NCBI GenBank assembly: GCA_029783825.1 | Contig: JAREIK010010198.1 | Coordinates: forward strand, 122,158 to 186,157 | Direction: 5' to 3' | Length of the DNA stretch: 64,000 bases | Origin: Sapria himalayana | Taxonomy: Eukaryota > Streptophyta > Magnoliopsida > Malpighiales > Rafflesiaceae | Shown: positions 27,151 to 39,300 of the stretch, in pieces | Position numbering within the stretch: the first letter of the stretch is position 1 | How the letters are laid out: the number at the start of each line of letters is the position of its first letter | Notes under the pieces: model-generated | Database searches by the model: none | What the model was told of the DNA's origin: nothing | Seen by the model: the letters and a program-made list of their open reading frames with translations, nothing else | Translations under genes and position numbers: made by a program

Positions 27151-27153
27151 AAT
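27143..27153. other. Satellite orientation switch 2 (reverse to forward)
   Basis: Reverse-type sequence (GATCATTATT…TATCAATAAAA) passes into forward-type sequence (AATTAGATTTATTAATTATT). AATAAAA is shared by both monomer types at the join. The breakpoints are at different places in the monomer, as at 2599-2603, so end joining at microhomology is a reasonable explanation. Confidence 0.7.
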
Positions 27154-30100
27154 TAGATTTATTAATTATTAAGTAGTATATAAAAGTTTAATGGTTTAAT
27201 TATTTAGGCATTACGAGGATTAAAAGTTTACTGATTTAACTATGTATGCATTTAGTGGTTTATTATTTTTATTAAAGAAATAAAATAAAAAAAAATATTT
27301 TTTATTATTTTTTGATATTTTTAAAGGTTATAACCATTGAAAATATAATAATTTTTAAATTTTTTTTAAAAAGTGAATAAATATTTATTTATAATAATCA
27401 TAATAATTATATATCATATAAATTCAATATAAAGAATTTTTTTGATAGATATTCTAATAATTATCAAAAAATAAATTAAAAATCTATTATGAATAACATT
27501 GATATTACTTAAAAAATAATATCAAAATCTAAATTGATTCAAAAGCAAAGCAAAATAAATAACTTAATAATAATAATAATTTGTTTTTAAATTTTTAATC
27601 TTTTTATAAGCTTATTGATTTTTTGATGAAAAATAATTTTTATAAATTATATTTTTAACTTATAATTTATTTTATAATTAATATAAATATTATAATAATG
27701 ATAAAAAAATAATTTAATAATCTATTATTTATAAGTTAGATATCAATTAAAATATAATTACAAAACCTAAAATGATTGAGAAACAAAGCACAATATATTA
27801 CTATATAATAATTTTTGTTTTTAGTTTTTTCTTATTTTAATTAGTTTATCTATATTTTTTTGTTGAAAAATTATTTATATAAATTATATTTGTATAACGT
27901 ATACTATATTTTGTAATTAATATTTATATAAAAATAAATAAATAAATAATTAAAATGAATTTTTAAAATTATAATGAAAAAAAAAATGAGATTTATTATT
28001 TATTATTTAGAGTATACCGGTTTAATTTAATTTATATCTATCTCACTAATAATTATTTTTCTAATTATTTTTTCTATAAAAATGAATTGATAAATAATTA
28101 AAATAAAAATATAAAATTATACATAATAAAAATTAAATTGAGATTTATAATTTTTTATAAATGTATACCAATTTAATGGTTTAAGTATTTAAAGGTTTTG
28201 TCATTTAGAAGTTTAGCAATTTATGTTTTTTAGGAATTTAGTGGTTTATAGGTTTTATTTAAATAATGAAATAGCAAATAATTTATTTTTGATAATTTTT
28301 CAAATTTTCAAAAGTTATAACATTTGAAAATATAATAATTTTAAAATTTTTTAAAAATGTTTATACAATATTTAGTAATAATAATTATTATAACTATATA
28401 TAATATCAACTATATATAAACAATTTTATTGATAGATATTATATCAATTATCAAAAAATAAATTAATAAACTATTATTAATATGATAGATATAAATTAAA
28501 ATTTAATTACAAAAACTAAAATGATTAAAAATCAAAGTAAATTTAATACTAAATAAAAATTTTTGTATTTTAGTTTTTGCCTCATTTTATAAGATTATAT
28601 ATTTTTTTGATAAAAAATAAATTATTTAAATTATATTTGTATCACTCATAATTTATTTTGTAATTAATATTTCAATAAATTATTTAAATTATATTTAAGG
28701 TTTACAAGTTTAAAGGTTTAAGTATTTAGGGGCTTCAGGGTTTAAAAGTTTAGACATATATGTGTTTAGGTATTTAATTGTTTATAAGTTTTATTTAAAC
28801 AATGATATAACAAAAAATTTATTTTTGTTATTTTTTATCATTTTTGAAGGTTATATAACCTTTGAAAATATAACAATTTTTAAATTTTTTATTATATGTA
28901 AATACTATATTTAGTTATGATAATCTTAATAATTATATATCTTGTAAATTCAATATAAACAATTATATTGATAGATATTATATTAATGATCAAAAAACAA
29001 ATTAATAAACTATTATAAATAAGATAGATATTATTTAAAATATATTTGCAAAACCTAAATTTATTCAAAATTAAAGTAAAATAAATTACTAAATAATAAA
29101 GTTTTTGATGTTTTGCTTCTTTTTATAAATTTATATTTTTTGTTCTTAAAAGTACATTATTTAAATTATATTTGTCTTCATCATAATATATTTTGTAATT
29201 TATCATTATATAAAAATAAACTAAAAAATAATTAAGATGAATATTTAAAATTATAATGAATAAAAATAAAAGTGAGATTTATTATTTATTATTCAGGATA
29301 TATAGGTTGAATGGTTTATGTATTTAGGTTTTTTGTGGTTTATGAGTTTAGTGATTTAATTGTTTATGCCTTTAGTGATTTATACTTTTTATTTAAAGAA
29401 TGTAAAAACAAAAAATTTAATTTTTTAATTTTTTTTTAATTTTTGAAGGTTATAACCTTTGAAATTGTAATAATTATTAATTTTTTTTAAATGTGAATAT
29501 AATAATTAGTTTTAATAATCTTAATTATTATATATAATGTAAACTCAATATAAAAAACTTTATTGATAGATAATTTTTAATTTTTAAATTTTACTTCTTT
29601 TATAAGCGTATATATATTTTTTGATTAAAAATAAACTATTTAAATTATATTTGTCTTACTCATAATTTATCTTGTAATAAATATTTCTAAAAAAATAAAC
29701 TAATAAATAATTAAATGAATATTTAAAATTATAATAAATAGAAATATAAATTACATTTATTAATTATTATGTTTTATATAGAGGTTTAATGGATTATGTA
29801 TTTAAGCATTACGAGGTTTAGGAGTATAATGATTTAATTGTGTATGTATTTAGTGGTTTATAGGTTTTATTTAAAAAAAAAATAACAAAAAATTTATTTT
29901 TATTATTTTTTGATATTTTCAAAGGTTATAACCTTTGAAAAAATAATAATTTTTAAATTTTTTTCAAAAGTGAATTCAATATTTAGTTATAATAATCATT
30001 TTATTTATATATCATATAAATTCAATATAAACAATTTTAGTGATTAATATTCTAATAATGATCAAAAAAACAAATTAATAATCTATTATTAATAAGATAG

Positions 30101-31782
30101 ATATCAATTAAAATATAATTACAAAACATAAAATGATTCACAAGCAAACCAAAATATATTACTATATAATAATTTTTTGTTTTGTAATTTTTTTTATTTT
30201 AAAAAGTTTATCTATATTTTTTTGATTAAAAATTATTTATATAAATTATATTTGTCCAACTCATAATTTATTTTTTAATTAATATTTTTATAATAATAAA
30301 TAATTAAATAATTAAAATGAATATTTAAATTATAATGAAAAAAAATGAGATTTATTATTTATTATTTAGGGTATACCGGTTTAATTTAAATTATATCTGT
30401 CTCATAATAATTTATTTTGTAATTAAAATTTTAATAAAAATAAACTGATAAATAATTAAAATAAAAATTTAAAATTATACTTAATAAAAATTAAAATGAG
30501 ATTTATGATTTATTATTAATGTATACCAATTTAATTGTTTATATATTTAAAGGTTTTTTCGTATAGGTGTTTAGCGATTCATATTTTTAGGCATTTAGTG
30601 GTTTATAGGTTTTATTTAAACAATAAAATAACAAAAAAAAATTTGTAATTTTTAGTAATTTTCTTAGATTATAACCTTTGAAAATATAATAATATTTAAA
30701 ATTTTTTGAAATGTGAATACAATATTTAGTTATAATAATTTTAATAATTATGTATCATATAAATTCAATATTAATAATTTTATTGATAAATATTATAATA
30801 ATGATCAAAAATTAAATTAATAAACTATTAATAATAAGATAGATATTAATTAAAAAAATATTTATGTAACCCAAATTGATTCAAAATTAAAGTAAAAATA
30901 TTATTGGATAATAAATTTTAATTTTTAAATTTTTACTTCTTTTATAAGCATATATATTTTTTTTATTAAAGATAAATTTTATAAATTATATTTGTCGCAC
31001 TCATAATTTTTTTTGTAAAAAACTTTATATAAAAAAAACTAATAAATAATTAAAATGAATATTTAAAATTATAATAAATCGAAATAAAAATTAGATTTCT
31101 TATTTATTAAGTAGTATATAGCGGTTTACTGGTTTATGTATTTCGGCATTACGAGCTTTAGAAGTTTACTGATTTAAATGTGTATGCATTTAGTGATTTA
31201 TAGGTTTTATTTAAAAATTAAAATAACAAAATATTTATTTTTATTATTGTTTTATATTTTCAAAGGTTATAACCTTTGAAAATACAATAATTTTTAAATT
31301 TTTTTCAAATGTGAATTCAATATTTAGTTATAATAATCATTATATTTATATAACATATAAATTCAATATAAACAATATTATTGATAAATATTCTAATAAT
31401 GATCAAAAAATAAATTAATAATCTTTTATTAATAAGATAGATATCAATTAAAATATAATTACAAAAGCTATAATGATTCAGAAGCAAAGCAAATTATATT
31501 ACTATATAATAATTTTTTGTTTTTAATTTTTTTTTCTTTTAATAAGTTTATCTATATTTTTTTTGATTAAAAATAATTTACATAAATTATATTTGTCTAA
31601 CTCATAATTTATTTTTTAATTAATATTTATATAAAAATAAACAAATAAATAATTAAAATGAATATTTAAAATTATAATGAAAAAAAATGAGATTTATTCT
31701 TTATTATTTAAGGTATACCAGTTTAATTTAAATTATAATTGTCTCACTAATAATTTATTTTGTAATTAATATTTCAATAAAA
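27150..31782 (+). repeat. AT-rich satellite array, forward orientation, block 5 (inverted block)
   Basis: About seven or eight forward-orientation monomers are enclosed by reverse-orientation blocks, so this is a 4.6-kb inversion relative to its surroundings. Landmarks lie near 27324, 28312, 28848, 29448, 29920 and 31261; the copies at 29920 and 31261 are exact 18-bp palindromes. Long-type junctions are near 28020, 30380 and 31715, and a short-type junction is near 28690-28720. Nothing gene-like is visible. Confidence 0.9.
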
Positions 31783-33459
31783 TAACACTTAAATCTATAA
31801 ACTCTTGAACATAATAGCGCCTAACGACTTAAAACTTTAAACTCGTAAACCTTAAATATAATTTAAATAATTTATTTTTCATCAAATTAAAATATAAGCT
31901 TATAAAAAGAAGCAAAAATTAAAATACAAAAATTATTATCTCGTAATAAATTTTACTTTGATTTTGAATAATTTTAGGTTTTGCTATTATATTTTAATGT
32001 ATATCTATCATATTAATAATAGTATATTCATTTATTATTTGATAATTGATATCATATCTATCAATAAAAGTGTTTATATTTAGTTTATATTATATATAAT
32101 TATTATGATTCTTATTACTAAATATTTTATTCACATATATAAAAAAATTTAAAATTATCATATTTTCAAAGGTTATAACCTTTGAAAATGTGAGAAAATA
32201 TCAAAAATAATTTTTTTGTTATTTCATTGTTTAAATAAATCCTATAAACTACTAAATGCCTAAACACTTATATTAATAACTTTGAAATCTCGAAAACCCT
32301 AAATAGATAATCCTTTTAAACTAGTAAATCCTAAATAATAAATAATAAATCTCAATATTATATTTTACATTATAATTTAAATTATTCATTTTTATTATTT
32401 ATTCGTTTATTTTTATTAAATATTAATTACAATATAAAATATAAGTTAGACAAATATAATTTATATAAATTATTTTTCATCAAAAAATATATATAAACTT
32501 ATAAAAAAAAGAAAAAATTTCATAACAAAAATTTATTATATAGTAATATATAATTTGCTTTCCATCTGAATCATTTTAGGTTTTGTAATTATATTTTAAT
32601 TCATATCTATCTAATTAATAATAGATTATTAATTTAATTTTTGATCATTATTAGAATATTTATCAATAAAATTTTTTATATTGAATTTATATGAAATATA
32701 AATATAATGATTATTATAACTAAATATTGAATTCACTTTTGAAAAATATTCTAAAAATTATTATATTTTCAAAGATTATAACATTTAAAAATATCAAAAA
32801 ATAATAAAAATATATTTTTTGTTTATTTATTTTTTAAATAAAACCTATAACCACTAAATGCATACACAATTAGATCAGTAAACTCTTAATCCCCGTAATG
32901 CCTAAATACATAAACCATTAAACCACTTTATACTACTTAATAATTAATAAATCTAATTTTTTTTTCTATTTATTATAATTTTAAATATTTATTTTAATTA
33001 TTTATTAGTTTATTTCTATAGAAATATTTATTACAAAATAAATTATGAGTTCGAGAAATATAATTTAAATAATTTATTTTTAATCAATAAAACTATTTTC
33101 ACTTATAAAATAAGTAAAAATTTAAAAATTAAAAATTATTATTAAGTAACATATTTTACTTTAATTTTGAATCAATTTGAGTTTTGTAAATATTTTTTAA
33201 TTAATATCTATCTTATTATTAAAAGTTTATTAATTTAATTTTTGATCATTATTATAATATCTATCAATAAAATTGTTTATATTGAATTTATATGATATAT
33301 AACTATTAATATTATTATAACTAAATATTATATTCACATTTCAAAAATTGTAAAATATTATTATATTTTTAAAGGTTATGACCTATGAAAATGGGAAAAA
33401 ATTACAATTTTTTTATTTTATTGTTTAAACAAAACCTATAAACCACTAAATGCCTAAAT
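31783..33459 (-). repeat. AT-rich satellite array, reverse orientation, block 6
   Basis: The switch from forward to reverse is near 31780-31790 (…TTTCAATAAAA to TAACACTTAAATC…). The block starts with the short-type junction at 31821-31870 and contains an exact palindrome at 32167-32184. Its monomer order resembles that of 5281-6450. It ends CCACTAAATGCCTAAA directly against the hAT remnant. Confidence 0.88.
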
Positions 33460-33461
33460 AT

Positions 33462-33732
33462 AGGAGTTCTTTAACACCTATTACAGCTGAAGTTCTCAGA
33501 TGTCTACAAGATTGGTTGAGAAGCTCAAACAAACCTATTGAAATTAAAGAATTAGTTCAAGAACTTGATGATAATGAATCAGGTTAGTATACAAATCTTG
33601 TAAATTTTAATTTCACGTTTACTTATTTTATTCATTCAATTTAATAAAAATATGGTTCAATTACAATTTTTAGAGGGGTCACAAGATCCAAATATTCTTC
33701 CAACTATAATTGGCCAACTAAATTTGGAATGA
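33462..33732 (+). pseudogene. hAT transposase C-terminal end (dimerisation region), two exons, truncated
   Basis: Exon 1 (33462-33582) encodes 40 residues starting RSSLTPITAEVLRCLQDW, followed by LRSS and an acidic tail with IKELVQELDD. This matches the layout of the end of the hAT C-terminal dimerisation domain in plant BED-finger transposases of the RICESLEEPER type, where a SSLTP…A…CxQDWLR motif stands close to the stop codon. A donor site CAG|GTTAGT lies at 33582/33583 and an acceptor TTTTAG|AG at 33673/33674. Joining them keeps the frame (GAG codon across the join) and continues for 18 codons (start GSQDPNILP) to TGA at 33730-33732. About 59 residues remain of a protein that normally has roughly 600-700. 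The catalytic part and zinc finger are absent, so this is a dead fragment. Confidence 0.75.
33583..33673 (+). other. Predicted intron in the hAT remnant (91 bp)
   Basis: GT…AG boundaries with a good donor (CAG|GTTAGT), an AT-rich body and a T-rich stretch before TAG. Without splicing the frame stops at once at TAG (33585-33587). With splicing it continues to a natural-looking acidic C-terminus, which favours a real intron. Confidence 0.6.
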
Positions 33733-34544
33733 GTGTATTAAATTTTATAAGGTAATATTTTGTTTTTTTATTACTTTTTCATCTTAGAAATTTATGTGTA
33801 CATGATTAACACGTTTTCATCCTTGGTTGTCCTTCTATAGTGAAGGAAGAAAAGGGAGGAGTTGTAGAATAGATAAGTAATTGGGTTTGGATTTTCGTTG
33901 CTATTCTGAGAGGGACGTTTGAAATAAGTATTATCATGGTTGTTATTAGTTGTATTTTTTTTGTTATATTAAGCTTCCTAATTTTAGCAAATACTTAAGT
34001 AGTAATTGCTGCTACCAATGTTTGTGGTCATCTTTAACTATTCCTTAATATCTTAAGTAATTATTTAAAAAATGTAGTATTGCTATTATGGTTAACTTTC
34101 ACTCGCCTAAACAAAGCCAACTTGTGACAATACAAAGAACCAAATTAAGAACACAACTCATTCCCGTTCTATTTAATATTTCTATCCTTTTCTGCACATC
34201 AATGCTTTTGACAAGGTGATGGAACTCGTTTGTGGTATTCAGCCTATTTGACAAAATAAAATTGGCCCAATTTGAGTTTGCAAGATACATAACTAAGGAA
34301 TGATAAATGGTACAATAAACAGTTTCGACATGAACTAACTTGGCCAGTTTCAAGAAAATAAATTGAAAAAAAAATATCTGAACTCTGTCCAGTCCCGGGA
34401 CCATTTTCTCCTACCCAAAATCCTTGATCTACGTCTTGTCCCATCCTGATATTTTAAACCTATGAGATGGGTCTGGATCTTCATAAAAAATCTTCGAACT
34501 GTGGAAAGTGACTGGAGATTTGTAATCCACATTTCGTCCCGTCC

Positions 34545-34558
34545 CATGAGCAACCCTA
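34545..34558 (-). repeat. Candidate hAT 3' terminal inverted repeat
   Basis: CATGAGCAACCCTA lies at the exact boundary with satellite DNA and reads TAGGGTTGCTCATG inward. Short terminal repeats starting T/CAGGG are usual for hAT elements. The partner at the 5' end is missing, so the 8-bp target duplication expected for hAT cannot be tested. Confidence 0.6.
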
Positions 34559-34626
34559 CCATTTAGTGGTTCATATGTTTTATTTAAAAAATAAAAAAAC
34601 AAAAAATTTATTTTTATTATTTTTTG

Positions 34627-34658
34627 ATATTTTCAAAGGTTATAACCTTTGAAAATAT
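34627..34658. repeat. Representative 32-bp perfect palindrome of the satellite monomer
   Basis: The centre is CAAAGGTTATAACCTTTG (34634-34651), and the symmetry extends outward through TTTT/AAAA and ATA/TAT to 32 bp without a mismatch. Most monomers in the window have this site or a close variant. Exact 18-bp cores that I located include 5655, 20567, 26649, 29920, 31261, 32167, 34634, 39061, 41972, 44789, 46111, 47865, 49047, 49788, 59118 and 63032. A dyad-symmetric protein-binding site, cruciform-forming site or nuclease target are possible roles; none is shown. Confidence 0.85.
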
Positions 34659-36285
34659 AATACTTTTTAAATTTTTTTCAAATGTGAATACAATATTTAG
34701 TTATACTAATCATTATATTTATATATTATATAAATTCAATATAAACAATTTTATTGATAAATAATATAATAATAATCAAAAAATAAATTAATAATCCATT
34801 AATAATAAGATAGATATTAATTAAAATATAATTTCAAAACTTAAAATGAATCAGAAGCAAAGAAAAATGATTCAAAACAATAAAAAATTGAATTTTTTAT
34901 TCTTTTAATAAGTTTAACTATATTTTTTTATGGAAAATAATTTATATAAATTATATTTGTCTAACTCATAATTTATTTTGTAATTAATATTTATATATAA
35001 ATAACAAATAAATAATTAAAATGAATATTTAAAATTATAGTAAAAAAAATGAGATTTATTATTTATTATTTATTATTTAGGGATACCGGTTTAATTTAAA
35101 TTAGATCCATCTCACTAATAATATATTTCTAATTAATATTTCTATAAAAATAAACTGATAAATAATTAAAATAAAAATTTGAAATTATACAGAATAAAAA
35201 TTAAAATGAGATTTAAGATTTTTATTAATGTATACCAATTTAATAGTTTAAGTATTTAAAATTTTTTCCGTTAGAAGTTTAGCAATTTATGTTTTTAGGC
35301 TTTTACTGGTTTATAGGTTTTATATAAAAAAATAAATAACAAAAAAAATTTCTATAATTTATTATCATTTTCATAGGTTATAACCATTGAAAATATAATA
35401 ATATTTACAATTTTTTGAAATGTTAATACAATATTTAGTTTTAAAAATATTAAAAATTATATATCATATAAATTCAATATAAATAATTTTATTGTTAGAT
35501 AATATAATAATGATCAAAAATTAAATTAATAAACTAGTAATAAAAAGATAGATAATATTTAAAAAATATCTACAAACCTAAATTGATTGAAAATTATAGT
35601 AAAATATATTACTGAAAAATAATTTTAAATTTTTAAATTTCTACTTCTTTTATAGCGTATATTTTTTTTTATTAAAAATAGAAAAATTAAATTATATTTG
35701 TTGCACTCATACTTTATTTTGTAATACATATTTCTATAAAAATAAACTAATAAATATAAATAAAAATTAGATTTATTAATTATTATGTAGAATATAGCAG
35801 TTTAATGGTTTATGTATTTCTGCATTATGGGGTTTAGTAGTTTACTGATTTAACTGTGTATGCATTTAGTGGTTTATAGGTTTTATTTAAGAAAAAAAAT
35901 AAAAAAAAATTATTTTTATTATTTTTTGATATTTTCAAATGTTATAACCTTTGAAAATATAATAATTTTTCAATTTTTTCAAAAGTGAATAAATATTTAT
36001 TTATAATAATCATAATAATTATATATCATATAAATTCAATATAAACAATTTTATTCATAGATATTCTAATAATTATCAAAAAATAAATTAAAAATCTATT
36101 ATGAAAAAGATTGATATAACTTAAAATATAATATCAAAACCTAAAATGATTCAAAAGCAAAGCAAAATATATTACTTAATATTAATTATTTGTTTTTAAA
36201 TTTTTATTCTTTTTAAAAGCTTATCTATTTTTTGATGAAAAATAATTTTTATAAATTATATTATTAACTAATAATTTATTTTATA

Positions 36286-36289
<4 letters not shown>

Positions 36290-36316
<27 letters not shown>

Positions 36317-36317
36317 A
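36290..36317. repeat. (AT)14 microsatellite in satellite
   Basis: An AT dinucleotide run of about 28 bp lies where other monomers have a TTAATATTTATATAAAAAT-like stretch. A shorter run is at 48808-48820 in a related monomer, which shows local expansion by slippage. Confidence 0.8.
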
Positions 36318-39300
36318 CTAAACAATCAAAATGAATTTTTTAAATTATAATGAAAACAAATAAAAATGAGATTTATTAATTATTATTTAGGGTCAATCCG
36401 TTTAAACGATTATCTATATAAAGGTATCGGGATTTTACTAGTTTAGTGATTTAAGTATTTAGGTATTTAGTGATTTATAGGTTTTATTTAAACAAAGAAA
36501 TAATACAAAATATATATTTTTTTGTTTTTTCACTTGTTTAATGGTTATATCATTTGAAAATATAATAATTTTAAAATTTTTTTTAAAAGTGAATACAATA
36601 TTTAGTTATAATAATTATTAAATCTATATATCATATAAATTAAAAATAAATATTTTTTTGATAAATATTCTAATAATGATCAAAAAATAAATTAATAATC
36701 TATAATTAATAAGTTAGATATCAATTAAAATATAATTACAAAACGTAAAATGATTCATAAACAAAATAAAATATATTACTATATAATAACTTTTTGTTTT
36801 TAATTTTTTTTTCTTTTAATAAGTTTATCTATATTTTTTTGTTGAAAAATAATTTATATAAATTATATTTGTCTAACTTATAATTTATTTTGTAATTAAT
36901 ATTTATAAAAAAATAAACAAATACATAATTAAAATGAATATATAAAATTATAATGAAAAAAATAAAAATGAGATTTATTATTTATTATTTAGGATATACA
37001 TATTTAAAAAATTTATTTATTTAGGGTTTTCGAGATTTAGAAGTTATTGATTTAAGTATTTAAGCATTTAATTGTTTATAACTTTTATTTAAATAATGAA
37101 ATAATAAAAAATTTATTTTTGATATTTTTTCAAATTTTCAAATGTCATAACATTTGAAAATATAATAAATTTAAAATTTTTTAAAAATGTGAATACAATA
37201 ATTAGTAATTATAATTATTTTTCAAAATATAATATAAACTAAATATAAACAATTTTATTGATAATATTATATCAATTATCAAAAAATAAATTAAGAAATT
37301 ATTATTAATATGATAGATATAAATTAAAATATAATAAAAAAACCTAAAATGATTAAAATCAAAGTAAAATTTATTACTAAATAATAATTTTTTTTTAGTT
37401 TTTGCATCATTTTATAAGCTTATATTTTTTTTTGTTAAAAATATGTTATTTAAATTATATTTGTCACTCATAATTTTTTTTGTAATTAATATTTCTATAA
37501 ATTATTTAAATTATATTTAAGGTTTACGAGTTTAAAGGTTTAGGTATTTAGGGGTTTCGGGATTTTGGAGTTTAGAGATTTATGTATTTAGGCATTTAAT
37601 GGTTTATAAGTTTTATTTAAACAATGATATAAAAAAATATTTTTGTAATTTTTTTGATTTTTGAAAGTTATAACCTTAGAAAAAATAACAAAAAAAAATT
37701 TAGTAATTTTTTGTTATTTTCTTAGGTATAACCTTTGAAAATATAATAATATTTAAAATTTTTTGAAATGTGAGTACAATATTTAGTTACAATAATTTTA
37801 AAAATTATATATCATATAAATTTAATATGAACAATTTTATTGATAGATATTATAATTATGATCAAAAATGTAAATAATAAACTATTAATAATAAGATAAA
37901 TATTAATTAAAAAATATTTACGAAACCCAAATTGATTCAAAATTAATGTAAAAAATATTTTTGGATAATAAATTTTAATTTTTAAAATTTTACTTATTTT
38001 TTATGCGTATATATATTTTTTGATTAAAAATAAATTATTTAAATTATATTTGTCACACTCAATTTATTTTTTAATAAATATTTTTATAAAATAAACTTAT
38101 AAATAATTAAAATGAATATTTAAAATAATTATAAATTGAAATAAAAATTAGATTTTTTAATTATTAAGTAGTATATAGTAGTTTAATGGTTTATGTATTT
38201 AGACATTATGCATCTTAGGAGTTTACTGATTTTATAGTGTATGTATTTAGTGGTTTATAGATTTTATTTAAAAATTAAAATAACAAAATAATTATTTTTA
38301 TTATTTTTTGATATTTTCAAAAGTTATATCATTTGAAAATATAGTAATTTTTAAATTTTTTTCAAATGTGAATTTAATATTTAGTTATAATAATCATTAT
38401 ATTTATATATCATATAAATTCAATATAAACAATATTATTGATAAATATTCTAAAAATGATCAAAAATAAATTAATAATCTATTATTAATAAGATAGATAT
38501 CAATTAAAATATAATAAAAAAACCTAAGGTGGTTCAGAAAAAATCATAATATATTACTATATAATAATTTGTTGTTTTGAAATTTTTTTTTCTTTTAAAA
38601 AGTTTATCCATCTTTTATTGTTGAAAATTAATTTATATAAATTATATTTGTCTAATTGATAATTTATTTTTTAATTAATATTTATATAAAAATAAACAAA
38701 TAAATAATTAAAATGAATATTTAAAATTTTAATGAAAAAATAATATTGAGATTTATTCTTTATTATTTTGGGTATACCACTCTAATTTAAATTAGATCTG
38801 TCTCACTAATAATTTATTTTTTAATTAATATTTCTATAAAAATAAACTGATAAATAATTTGAATAAAAATTTAAAATTATACCGAATAAAATTACAATGA
38901 GATTTATGAATTATTATTAATGTATTCAGTTAAATATTTTAAGTATTTAGAGGTTTTTTCATTATGACTTTAGCGATTTATGTTTTTAGACATTTAATGG
39001 TTATGGGTTTTATTTAAACAATGAAATTAAAAAATTATTTTTGATATTTTTTCACATTTTCAAAGGTTATAACCTTTGAAAATATGATAATTTTAAAATT
39101 TTTTAAAAATGTCAATACAATATTTAGTAATAATAATCATTATAATTATATATAATATAAACTAAATATAAACAAATTTATTGATAGATATGATATCAAT
39201 TATCAAAAAATAAATTAATATGCTATTATTAATTTGATAGATATAAATTAAAATATAATTGCAAAAAATATTCAAAATCTAAGTAAAATTTATTACTAAA

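Larger units (their letters stand above)
33460..34558 (+). mobile_element. hAT-superfamily DNA transposon remnant, 5'-truncated
   Basis: This 1.1-kb island has normal base composition. It opens within a hAT transposase C-terminal coding region (33462-33732) and continues through about 800 bp of non-coding 3' sequence. It ends with CATGAGCAACCCTA (34545-34558), which reads TAGGGTTGCTCATG from the outside and is a plausible hAT terminal inverted repeat. The 5' terminal repeat and most of the transposase are missing, so it cannot move by itself. The last 200 bases contain GTCCCGTCCCATGAGC-type subterminal words. Minus-strand open frames here (34099-34404, 34244-34444, 34350-34562) overlap one another and match nothing I know, so I take them as chance. 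Confidence 0.75.

Noticed and set aside
34099..34562. Three overlapping minus-strand open frames in the hAT 3' region
   Set aside because: They overlap in different frames, lie antisense to the transposase, cross the terminal repeat and have no recognisable domain.
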